Part shown: piece by piece, positions 12,201-25,200 of the stretch
How the letters are laid out: each line of letters begins with the position of its first letter
Position numbering within the stretch: the stretch's first letter is position 1
Assembly: GCA_933207985.1 (NCBI GenBank)
Contig: OW240918.1
Coordinates: 108,266,575 to 108,330,574 of the forward strand
Reading direction: 5' to 3'
DNA from: Pelobates cultripes
Lineage: Eukaryota > Chordata > Amphibia > Anura > Pelobatidae
Length of the DNA stretch: 64,000 nucleotides
The notes under the pieces: generated by a model
The model's input: the letters and a program-made list of their open reading frames with translations, nothing else
What the model was told of the DNA's origin: nothing
Databases searched by the model: none
Translations under genes and position numbers: made by a program

Positions 12201-15200
12201 AGGAGGCCATGACACTTTATTTACTTATTTAGGGAGGATTAATATGCTGTGCCAGTTTCAACCAGTGGGGAACAACTAAAATAGCATGGGGACCTAGATT
12301 TGTGTCCTGCTGCAGGGGCAATGAACTACATGGTTTATACATGAATTCTCCTCAACGAAAAATGAGAAGAACAGAATTGACTAGCATATTCCAGGCCCTT
12401 AGAACGTACAAGGATTATTTACTAAATTTAGAATTTCACATTTAAGGCCATAGTACCAAACTGCAAAGATTCTGTAGTCCGCTATGTTTCCAATTCAGCT
12501 ACTAGCTTAATGAAGCAGTTTTAGGGTACCGATCATGCCCCTGCATGAAAAAAATGGTTTAATTTTCAATCAGATGTTAAATTGCAAGTTTTTTATCTCC
12601 TCGTCTGTAAATTGTACTTTAATCACACATACTCTTGCAGTGTCTAGAGTACTATTTACAGAGCAGGAGATAAGACATACTAAATAAAACAGAATGTGCA
12701 ATAAAGGAAGTGCAAACATTAGATGACTCTGTACAGAAAGTGTTTAGGGACGTTGTGTAAGTCATTTGGGGGAGGTGTAACTGGGACTGTATAAACAAAG
12801 TGATTTAATTCATAAATGGCAGAGAGTTTAGCAGTGAGACTCCAGGGTTATGAACTGTATGTCAAAACTGCATTATTAAGCTAAAGTTGTTTTAGTGACT
12901 ATAGTTCTTTTAAATAGGCTTAAAGGACCACTATAGTGCCAGGAAAACATACATGTTTTCCTGGCACTATAGGGTCTCTAGGTACCCCCCCTCCCGCCGG
13001 GCTCTAGAGGGTGGAAGGGGTTAGATCTTACCTGTTTTCCCCCACCTGGCTCCCTTGGCGCGGGGAACTCTCCTCCAAATTTTCGCCGTCATCGGCTGAA
13101 TGTGCATGCGCGGGAAGTGAGAAGTGCGGAAGCGCCTCGAGCGACTGTCAATGAGACAGCCACTAGAGGCTGGATTAACCCATAGGTAAACATAGCAGTT
13201 ACAGCAGAAAGGGTTAATCCTAGAGGGACCTGGCACCCAGACCACTTCATTAAGCTGAAGTGGTCTGGGTGCCTATAGTGGTCCTTTAAAGTAAATTTGA
13301 AAGTCACTTTCAGTTCTCACTTTAGTGAATAGCCCTGTCAGATTTTATACATCATTTTTTGTTTTTTAATGTAATGAATTTAGTTTATATGTTTAATGCA
13401 CGCTTTTAAAGGAATAATTTAGGTAAATAATAAACAGTATAATTCACAGTAGGGTGTCTAATTTATGATTGGTCTTTGTTTTATATAAATTCACTCTTTT
13501 GGGTTTTGTTTATTTTTGGGTTTTTTAAACAAAGGTGAGCTATGTCAAACCATTGAGTGTTTGTATATCACAGAGCTCATTAAATAAGATTCAATCTGTT
13601 GCTCATCACCAAATAAGCTCAACTTTACTTTACATGTAACCTGTTTCATTTTAAGATTATCATGGGGTACAGCTAAAAGGTTAACAAGGATATTAATCAT
13701 TCATATTCTTTTTAATGTTGCAGGTTGCTGAGCTAAAAATGGAACTGAAGCTGAGAGGTTTGCCTGTATCTGGCACAAAAACAGATCTTATTGAACGTCT
13801 AAAACCATACCAGGATTTTAATAATAATAATGGTGTCACAACAAATAATACACCTGCAGTTTGCACCTCCACCACAAATGCCGCAAATTCCAAAGAAGAG
13901 GTTGCTGTTGCATTAAATAACTCTGTCATCACAACACAGTGTTTTTCTCCTGATGTATCTACTACCACAAGTATGAGCAGCCAACAGCACTTAGATAGCA
14001 TGAACTCTCCTTTACCCATGTCCCCAGCCCCATCGGAACAATCCAACTTCAGCACAGAAGACACTAACATGACGGACACCTTTGCAGAAATCATGACTAT
14101 GATGTCGCCATCCCAGTTCATGAACACATCCCCTGTAAAAATTGAAGACAGCGGAAGCACTATAAACATAGATTTGGATTCAGCTGAGAAAGACCGTAAG
14201 CTCCAGGAGAAGGAAAAACAAATTGAGGAACTCAAAAGAAAATTAGAACAAGAGCAGAAACTTGTAGAAGTCCTCAAAATGCAGCTAGAGGTGGAGAAGC
14301 GTGGACAACAGGCATGCTCTAATGTTTTGTTGAATGCGGACAAGACAAATTTCACTGTTAACATCAAGCAAGAGCACCCTGTGACTGACTGTCAAAATTC
14401 CAAGCAGTCTGTGGTATCAAGTTGTCATTTACTGGGACAGACCACTGTTTCTACCAGTGGCCCAAGTATTATTGCCAACAATGCTGTAGTCATCAAGCAG
14501 GAAGTACCTCTAGCCAAACCAGAACATCAGAATATTATCCAACAATTTTATGTTGCTTCTCCAAGGCAAACTCAAACAGCAGTGGTCGCTCAGTCACAAG
14601 CGCTGCTGACCACACCAACAGCTCAGATTTTGCTTCCAGTTTCTATCAAAACCACCAATGGGATGCAATTGTCAATGGTCCAGGTATGTGGTGTAGATAC
14701 AGCGGTTGTTTCTAAAAACTCATATCCACATAGGTGACCAGTACTAATGTAATACTGTCCAAAATGAATGGCATCAGACACACTATCTCTTTTCTGGTCT
14801 ATTAGGTGTGTCTCATACAATGTATGCATTGTATTCTTAATATTGTGTAAACTTAGAGAGGGCCTGTCTAAACTTATTTAGTATTTTCACAAAGAGTCCT
14901 TTGTGCTGCATGCAATGATATTGATTTACGCAGATATGCAGATTTTTTCACTATTTAAAAAATAAAAAAGAGGATCTTGCCCTTGAGCCGAGATCTAACA
15001 ATTAAAGTGCTTTCATGAAAAGTACTTGGCTGGAAAATGTGAGAGCTTACAATCTAAATGTTATAAAGGAGGTTGAGACGAGGATTGCAGGGGGATCTTG
15101 AAGGTAATGGCCATAGAGAATTAAACAATATGTGCAGTCTCTGTTAAGAAATAAACTATACATGTTGATGAATGAATGTGGAATTCAATTTAATTTCATG

Positions 15201-18200
15201 TCTTTATGTACATTAAGGCTCAACCACACGCACCACCTCCAGTACTGACTCAAGCGCCCTCCTCTGTTTCAACTACAACTCTGGTCCAGGCACCTCCTGC
15301 TCAGAAGCAGGCCTCTACAGTCACCCAAGAGAAGACAAAGTTCACAGTGCAACCCCTGAACCAAAGCCAGCAATCCAAAAAGGTTTGTGATCTAGAAAGC
15401 TGAACTCTCTCGACATTTACTGTTTTAATGATGGGGTAATGTTGTATCGAATTTGGATTTGACTAGCAAGTCTTGTATGTTTATATTGGTTGGTTCAGAA
15501 ATTGATAACTGATACCACAAACACATATAATACAATTAAATGTTAACTTTTGGTTAGAAGTTTAGTTCTGCTAAGAAATAGACACTGGATTCTAGATTTG
15601 CATCCACCTTATGGATAATTAAAAAAAAAATTTAAAAAACACATTGTTGACCTGTATACGACCAGTAGAGGGAGATACTGTATTTAATTTCTACTGTGTC
15701 AATTTGTGTTTGAAATAAAGGAATTATAACTGAAACATACATTTGTAGAAAATAAAATCTTGCGAGAAAGAGCAAGCAGTGTGTGAATGACTTATGTGTA
15801 TGGTGAGTGTGCGTGCATGCGTGTATATAATGGACATTGTAGAATCAGTGAATGCATTTTATGAATTTTTATTATCGTGCCATTGTTTTGAATGTTACAG
15901 TGAGCAAAACTTATTGGGAATCTGTGTACTTTTCGACATGTGATATCTTATCACCGTGTCAACCTGTGATTTCTGCAAAGTTGTTTGTTACAAGGTTTCT
16001 GATTTTGCTATTTATATCTGTCTGTCTATAGTAATACCGAACTATGAAGCATATTCTATGGAGGAATAATGTAATTGATCGGCATTATTTTCCACTAATA
16101 CATGTTTCAGTAGAGGAGCATAGGAGAGAGGGAAAACATGGCCTCTGTGCTAGAACAGGGGTGACTGATGACTTTTTGTTTTGCTTATTTATCTTTGAGT
16201 AAGGGTTAGAATAGAATAGAATAGAAAGGGTTATTCTGAGCAAAAACCTTTTTTTCTTTAAAATATTCTGGTTTTGGTTTTGATTGGAGTAGACTGGGTT
16301 GCAGAATAAAATTTACTAGAAAAGGTTAAAGGAACTTAACATGTATAGCTTGGAGGAAAGACAAGACGGGGGGATGTGATAGAAACATTTAAATACATAA
16401 AGGAAATCAACACAGTAAATGAGTAGACCATATTTAAAAGAAGAAAACCTACCACAACAAGAGGACATAGTCTTAAATTAGAGTGGCGAAGGCTTAAAAA
16501 AAATATCAGGAAGTATTACTTTACTGAGAGGGTAGTGGATGAATGGAATAGCCTTGCAGCTGAAGTGGTAGAGGTTAACACATTAAAGGAGTTTAAGCAT
16601 GCGTGGGATAGGCATAAGGCTATCCTAACTATAAGATAAGGCCAGGGACTAATGAAAGTATTTTAAAATATTGGGCAGACTAGATTAGCCGAATGGTTCT
16701 TATCTGCCGTCACATTCTATGTTTCTATGTTAGTCCTTTAAGGTTAAGGCTAGGGTTCCTTTAATCTTCTGTAGGCACTGGAAGATGCATGTCTCAGTCT
16801 GCCTGAGATTGGTGGGAGCTCCCCCTCCTTTTGATGATATAATGGGAAAGGAGCTGGTGAGAGAGAATCACGTTGTGTCGTGTTTGCCCAGCTTTTATCC
16901 TGACATTAGTTTTGGGAAAGGTACTGAATTCGTTATTGCAGTTGTATTTAGCAGCTGCTGTCAGAGAGTGAAACTCCCCCATGTATGTCTGGTGCTGCTT
17001 TAAGGTTCAGGCTCTGCAGTGCACAGGGTAAATGCAGAAATCAAATATACATAGGATCCATAATCATATGGATGTTTCCAGATCTCTCTAATCTGAGAAT
17101 TTTCCCCCATTATACTATTAAGTATATTATTATATTGGATTATTTTATTTTTAAAAAGGGGTTATCGGAAAAGGTTGTTGTTTTTTTTTTGTTTTTTTTT
17201 GTTTAGTTTTTTCTTCAAAGCAGCTGTAATGCAGAAATAGCCATTACAGCTGCTTTTCAGTCACACTTGCTCCCGGGAGCTTATTACCATGAGTTACAGA
17301 GAACTCCTTCTGCCCGTCTGATTATGTCTTAATTCGGAGAAGCTGGAAAGTGATCCTGTCAATATCAGGCAAGCACAATATATCTGTCACATGTCAAAGT
17401 AAACACATCTCAGCCATGTTTCTGGTAAAATTATGTATATTTAGGAGTTCATCTTATTTTCATCTTTTTTTATTTTATATTTACACTAAAGGTATTGTTT
17501 TTATTTGTTGTAGGTTTGCCCTCCTGCAACATCAAGCAATGTGTTTTCTTACTCACCAACCCCAGTTACTGCAAATCAGCAGATATTTAGCAGCAGTGTG
17601 TCATCAACTAGTCCTCAGCAGCCGAGAACAACCCAGGCTGCCCCTGTGCAGAATGGCCCTGCCAACCTTCATGAGGTCAGATTATTTGTTTATTGTGGAT
17701 TCTGTATTAATAATGCATACAGTTGTCATAGTTATTTTTTTGTTTTTTTTATTCTTTATTTTTGATATGCAGGTAGGTACAACAGTGCCTGTATCGCCAC
17801 AACAGCATCATCAGGCTCGATTGTTACAAACAGAGTAAAACAGTGTTATGGCATATTTGTTTGCACTTTTTGTTTAAAATAGTAGAACCTAGAATACCTG
17901 TAACCCAAAACTCACCTCATTGAGGTGGAGAGCACACCACACTACACAGGTGGCAACACAGGGGATAATCTAACTAGCAGCGCTACACAGGCTCACTTTA
18001 ACGGCGCTCACTGGAACACAGCAGCCATATATACTCACCTCACTTACAAACCAGCAGACCACTCAGATAATGGTGTTATAGCTCAGATCACACCACAGAA
18101 GATCCACACACGTAGCTATACATTATAGCCTGAACTGAAATAATCCTGAACAATGTTGTTTTCCTGTAGCACAAGCAGGTTTTTTAAAAGTTGTATTTTT

Positions 18201-21200
18201 CATTCTGAAGACCTACTCGTAATGCTAAGCTTGAATACATATGTTAAAAATGTGCAAGGAACTCATGCCACTACCTAACCTGTATAAATATGTTAATATA
18301 CACTGTTGTGGCGTTGTGACACAGTTTTGTACCTACCTGCACAATAAAAATAAAGAATTAAAAATAAAATAGTAGAAATTCAAGGTATATGCTTAATGCA
18401 GCATAGCATGTGTTTTAAAGGGCAATAGGGGGAAACTTCGCCAGGGCCACCATGCATACACCGGTGAGTGCCTAGTATGGGGAGGGGGTCAGTCTACCTG
18501 CTTTGTTATGTTGTAGAACGGGAGCCTATGTGGGTTTTAGTGGATGTCTGCAAGTTATTCCTCGTGTTGGTGAGGCCTGTGGCAAAAGTGTGGATCTACA
18601 TGGTATTACTGCTCCTTAACCCCGAAGCCTGGGGGGCTTTTGATATTCTCTTCAGTGTAGGCGGAAATCATTTCAGCCATGGCTCTGCTGTGGTTCTCTG
18701 TAGTGGGTATGCTGTGGGGTGGGAGGGATGTCAACCTCGTTGGGACGCAGTGCTGTCAGTGGAACAGTTGCGACATGTGAATCAACGGTCGGAGGAACTG
18801 AGAATGAGCAAAGAATATATAAGTGAGTATACAATGCAACGCATTAATAAATTGGCAGCATCTAAAGGAGTAGTGAGTTCTTAGTGTCCGGTACTGACAT
18901 GCCTACATTTGGCTTGGGAAGCACTATTACGCCTCTTCATTCTGGAGCTGTGGGCCTTGCTGGGGTGAAAGGTGTGATGTTGGCGACATCCCAGCTAAGT
19001 GCAGAATTAGACACAGAGCTTGGGGCCGGGTGTATGCCCAGAGAATGCAGGAACTAGGCCGCTTCTGCTGGCGAGGTCAGTCGGTGGCAGTGTCCGCCTC
19101 GTTCTGTGATGAGTGCTCTCGGGTATCCCCATTTATATTTCACAGTTGTCATACTTATTATATTGCCTGCTATACTACATTTGGAAATGGTCAATAAGTG
19201 TTCTGTTAAATATGAAATAGTTTACAGGTAGAATCAGCTGATCAAAGGTGCCTTATGGGATGACTTCTCCACTATACAAGTGTGAAAGCTGCACACCAAC
19301 TTTGCCCAAAATGTTGTTAAAAATAATATTCGATAACTCTCTGTTTGTTTGATTGAAATGAAATGCACAAAACAATATAAAACATGAGGCAAATGGCTAT
19401 AAAACTAAATAATGCATATGAATGTAAAGGCAATCACTGGTTTCGGCGTTACTGCCTTTTTCACGATGGATGTGCTAATGAACAATGCAAAGATTCCACT
19501 AAGTAAGCTCCTCGTGAATATTTAAAGGGGTAGTGTACCTAGCAATATGTAAATTAGTGTTTTGTTGTTATGAAACTCTGTCTTGTCTACTTGTAGTTGG
19601 CTTTTTTTTCTCCTATTCTGACTTTTTGGTTTTATTTCTCCTGTTTTAAGATTATTTTTTTTTTATAATTTTTTTTTTTACACTGTCATTTATTTTCTCG
19701 ATCCTAACTTTTATTTGTACTCTTTCCTTTGTATGCTTATTTTTTTTTTCTGCCTGTTTTTATATTAAAAAAACAAATATTTAGTTATCTAGACCATATC
19801 CTTCCACGTATTGCCCATTTGTAGCCAGCATATGATATTTTTTATCCCCACTTATTATTTTATTGTTTTGATAAAACCGGGGCGGGAGCTACAGAAATGG
19901 AAAAAAAAAAAAAAGGGGGCAGGAAAGGGAAGTAATGATATCAAGGTATATGTCCATACATTTGAAGCAGGTCATAGTATTTATGCGATAATTACATACA
20001 TTTGAGTCTACGTGATCAATACATATGAAGCAAGAATTTCCTACGATTGGCTTCATCAACCAGAAACCTTTATGGTGGCAAAACCAAGAATTGCTGTCAG
20101 GGAGGACCACAGTCCCAGAGTAGGGGGGACCACGGCCGGACATAGATCTCCTGTCTGGGTGCCCGATAATGATCCCACCCATTTAAGGGTATTCTGATAT
20201 CAGTGTGTATGGTGTGGGGCCCGCATTGTGCAACTTATCGTCTGCCAAGAGGTGGTCGTCACAGGATGGGCGCTACGTGCCTCTCCTCAGGTGGGTTATT
20301 TTTTCGTTATGAGTATCCTGGGTGTATTTCCCCTAGGTCTGGGCTGGGATCTATGCAGGAATCTGGGATGAACCAATTGAATGGGCAAGATAAGACCCAA
20401 CTTGGTCGTAACAGACTCGTCCGCGTATAAGGCTATAGGTGTTCGTCTCGAGGAGGTAAACCCACTGTAGCGGGGTACTGATTTCCCACCGACTATTTCC
20501 GCTGGTAATCCAAGTAGGGCTCAGGAACAAGTAGTAAAACCAAGAGAATAGCATCCACAGTCAGCAAAACAATCCAAGGATATCCCATCACCTTTCCCAA
20601 TGACTGGACGACACACAGTATCAGGAGCAGAACTGAACTTTTATTCCACATACCCTGCTTATATGCATCTCTCCCATGCGAGGGAGACACCCACAATAAC
20701 TAGTACAATAACTAATCAGATACGCGTTACCTACCACACATCTCCTCCCGTTAGCTTAACAGATAATCGAATTATACTTTACATACTTCCCCCCATTTTC
20801 TGTATGTACCCCAAATATACCAGGTACACCCCTAAATGTGGTATCCTCTGATAGCCCTGATCTGGGTGAGCAATATATTCAAAAATCACCCAGATCGGAC
20901 TAGGGGTTCGGGAGTTAGGTGGAAGTGTTCTTTTGACCGACCGCACACGAGGCAGTGGCCGAAATCAGTTCCACACATTCTGGCCTTGCGGTCGGTCTCC
21001 GTTCGTGAGGTAAAAGACACGAAAATCCTTGCCATCCAGGGTTGAGCTGGGGTTCGTATGAATCCCCTTGTTCTGGAGATTCATTTAGCCGAATGGCGGG
21101 TTGTTCGGATGCTTCGTTCGGATATGGAACCCTGGAGGTCTTAGCGATGTTCGCGTAGTTGAGTGTCTGATTTGAGTTCCAGACACTCGACGACCAAACA

Positions 21201-22161
21201 CCGCTGATCGTTCGTATGCTAAGATAGCCGCCGCCACATGTTCGTATGCCGAATGGCGGCCATCCAGGAAATACAACAGCGTGTTCGTGCTTTTTCTAAT
21301 AGGTGTAATAAAAACGAATGGGGAGGTAAATTGGAGCCACGCTTCACACAAGCGTGGTCTGAATGTTCGGTATTTTGGTTCGTATGTTCGTAAGTTCACT
21401 GAAGTCTTTGAGGCTTTTTACCAAACAACCAGACGAATGCTCATATATACAATAAATCCACACGAAAGATGCCAAATAAAAAGGGAATCGGATGGACAGC
21501 CAGAGGGTCTCTGCTACACCCACTAAATTTGTCTCGTGGTAGGGGAACATACTGGATTAGATTAAATCCCCCTCTAAACTGACAAACTTTTTGGTAGCGC
21601 AGGGAGCAGAGCATAATATGTGATTGTCCTCTGTGTATGGAACATCAGCTCTCAGTTAGTGCCATAACTTTAACTAACCGTGTCAACAAATTATTTTTAA
21701 TTTTGACATATACAATTTTCTTTTCTGCAGGCAAAGTCTAATTCCCCTTCCCAAACATTCATCGTTCATCAGTCTTTGTTTAATAACTCCACAACCAAAT
21801 CCAAAGATCCTCCCCGTTATGAAGAAGCCATAAAGCAAGCACGTAACATCCAAGGTTCTAATACAGAGGTAAGTTTTATAATCTTTCCTCGTTCTCAAGT
21901 GTAATTTACAAAAAGAATAAATATTGGGGTTTTTTCTTCCTTTTTTCATATTGTGCTTTTGCTGTTGTCACAGTGCCCATGCAATGCACCCTGAAGCGGC
22001 GCGTCTCCTCTGGCACCACGTTATTACAGACGTCAGCCGATGCAAAACAGGGCCAATATATAGCTCTGCCTTCCTGGAACCTTTTAGTGACGCAAATGCG
22101 CATGCATGTTCTGGTATTACATGACTGTGCATAGCCAATAAATGCCCTCCTAAGGTGATAT

Positions 22162-22206
<45 letters not shown>

Positions 22207-25200
22207 TACATTATTGCAGTGCCCTGTTGTGGTTTCCATCAGTGGTTATCCAACAGTGCATTATTTATATTGATTATTTTGTATTCTGACCCCGACCATT
22301 TTTTATTCCTTAACCCTCGGCTTGCCTTATCGATCACGTTATTTCTGTGTCCCTAAACTCAGTCTAATATTATTCTAATAATGTTGAGTCAGGCTACTTT
22401 AAGGCCTGGTTATACATTTTAGTATTCAGGTTTTTCTTTGTGTTTGTTTACTTCAGTACTGCGTAAAAGTTATCCTTTTTAATATTTGTTTTATATATTG
22501 GGGAATGCAATTGTTGGAATTATATGGTATTTCTCAACCTGCAATATTTCAGACACATATAAGTATAAAAACAAAAATATGGGGGCGTGGCTTGGATACA
22601 GAACAGAGTGGACGCATATCGGCTGAGCTCCGGCTACCCACAGCTCAAAAGGCCATATTTCACCGGCGTTCTACTCTGCACTTACCTGAGCTAGTGACTG
22701 GCACATGACAGCAGCTTGGGGAAGAGAGCAAAAAAGCTCCGAACATTCGCAGGGGAAGGCTCCCGCGACATCAGCGTCCTACTGCAGCCGCGGCCTAGGC
22801 CCAAAATGGCAGCGCAGCCGGACCCACGCTATTCCTCCTCTGAGGAAGAAACCCTCGATGCCCCTGATGAAATAGCCCACACAAAGGGCCCAATCTCCCC
22901 ACAACAGGGGGAAGATCTGACCGCCCCAGCCACCAAGGGAGGCATCAAGGCACTAATGAACAACATCCGTGCCTTTTTCAATGCTGACTTAGACATAATA
23001 CGGGAAGATATCACAGTGGTCACTGCCAGAGTACAGGCTACAGAAGACAACATCTACTCCATCACACAAAAGCAGACAAGCACCAAAAAGCTGATACAAC
23101 TACTCCTGGCAACAAACAAAGCCATGCAGATCATAATTGATACCTTAGATGATGCACAGAGACGCAAAAACCTCAAAATTAGAGGTATAACTAAAACAAT
23201 TGATGAGCAAGAACTGCATCATCTAATTAAGCGACTCCTGTCTACTCTGCTGCCCCAACGCTCTGCAAGGGTCATCCAAATCGATGGCTGCTTCCGCCTT
23301 GCAAAGTCTAGTAGGGCTCCAGCTGGGACCCCTGAGACATCCTGGTACGCTTCCTCGCACTTCGGGACAAACTAGAAACTCAAGAAGCTGTAAAAAACAT
23401 AACACCACTTCAATTCGAAACAATGCAGCTCCAGTTTCTGCAAAATCTATGATGATTCACCTTAGACTGGAGACAAGCCTGACCTCACCTCTAGATGGCG
23501 CTACCGAGCTAAACAAACTTGTACCCTTTACTCCTCGCCCCAATGCAGATACTGTCTGAAGAGGAAATGGACTCCCCGTGGCTCCTACTATACAGAGGAA
23601 CCCCTGCAACCACACAGGGACGGACTGACACCTTAACCAGTCCCATTTGCTTGATAATTATGTTTTTGTTATTTTAGAGTATCGCTTAGCACTGTTTAAG
23701 TTTCAGTTTTTAGTATACACTGTTGTCACCAAATGCCTGCACACCTCTTCGGATCTGTCCTTATAAGCGGACATTGCATCAGCTAAACCCCCCCACCCCA
23801 CCCAAACGCTCAGTGGTTATGGAGTGTAATCTAATAGTTAGCACCCCCGACACAGACCTGAGTCTCCATTACTTTTAATCTCTAGGACATGACCATTGTC
23901 TCTTCACCTAAGACCCATAGGGCAGGGTCTCCCTCCTACTTTCGCAGCCTCAGCAAAATTAATAAGCCCCACAATACTTAGTTCACTAAGTAGATATAGT
24001 TTGTATGTCGTTTAAATCTTCTTTGTATACCTTACTAACCTGCCAGTACACTCAAACCGAACACATTGCATATTCTTACTGGCGGAACGTTCATTGTTTT
24101 TTTTATTTAAAAATGTGCACTACCTACCTATGTCATATCAATGTTACTGAAGTTATGCATATATGAGCTATTGTGGCACTGTCTGCAACAATGTCAACTC
24201 CTTGCACAAGAAAAATAAAGAATTTAAAATATATATATATTTTAGGATGGTTTCAATAAATTTTAGGACAAAAATAAATATAAATGGTGAAATACCTTTC
24301 TTATAGGTATTTGTAAGAAATCTGGTTCACTTTTTTAGCTCCCTAAAGATGTTTGTATGTTGGCATTGAGTATGTACAATTGTAGAATTCATTTATACTG
24401 TGCAAAGCATTACAGATTGCTAAACCCCCAAAGTCCAGATGATAATGGAACCCTTGCAGAGAAATCTGTTTCTCTTCAGGAGAGAACCAAAGCTGAAGCA
24501 ATTGGGAAAGTGGAGATTTATAAATTTGTTTTGCAGTGTAAAATGATGTTAATTCATGTATACATGTTGTTGGTAGAAGAGGGATTGTGTTTCAAGTATA
24601 ATGAGTTATCACTCATTTTTAAGTATCTCCTGGAAAAGATGGGTCATTTAATGTTACACATTCAGCATTTAATTGTTTTTAAAGCATATCATAGGATATT
24701 TTACCGTAATCAAAGCCTTTTCTACATTCGAGCAAAGGTGTAGTGCATGGGTGGTATGTTCAATGACTGTTATAGAACATCCTCATCTGAAAGAGTTACT
24801 CCATCCTCCATGAGTACTTCTGGTTTTAGAAGTTGTTGTGGAACAAGCATTTTGTGTCTGCAGCGTTTCAAATAGATATAGAAATATTTGTGCCGGGGTA
24901 TAGTTGCACCTCTGGCACATGTGCTTAGGCAGACTGAAACTCTGAATTCTGTTCTGTGCAAATGTTACTTCTGTCTTCTGTCGTCAGCATGCACTGCACG
25001 CTGGCGATGGTTGTAATAAGTTTAATCAATTTTGTTTTGTTTTTGTCTTCCCTTTGACCACATTTATGTCCACCCCACACTCCCTTTCCTCCTTAGCTCA
25101 GAGTGAGCGCTATCCACACAGGCACTTTAAACTTGTGAAATTAGTCCAATCAAATCTTTGCGTTTGATTGGACCTCCGATAGGGAAGCAGTGACACGGAG

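Larger units (their letters stand above)
17676..21730. other. MRTFB intron dense in transposon fragments
   Basis: 4.05-kb intron. It holds two L1-like tails in opposite orientation (17741-18365), an unclassified GC-rich segment (18415-19150), a Penelope-like motif on the minus strand (19441-19463) and an antisense LTR-like segment (20466-21551). Confidence 0.6.

Noticed and set aside
13693..14367. 224-codon minus-strand frame
   Set aside because: It is opposite the MRTFB SAP/leucine-zipper exon and shows only composition mirrored from that exon.
17774..17838. Possible extra MRTFB exon, reading GTTVPVSPQQHHQARLLQ after an AG
   Set aside because: The sequence is the reverse complement of the L1-like tail found at 18330-18365 and elsewhere, so the open frame is a by-product of an antisense LINE end.
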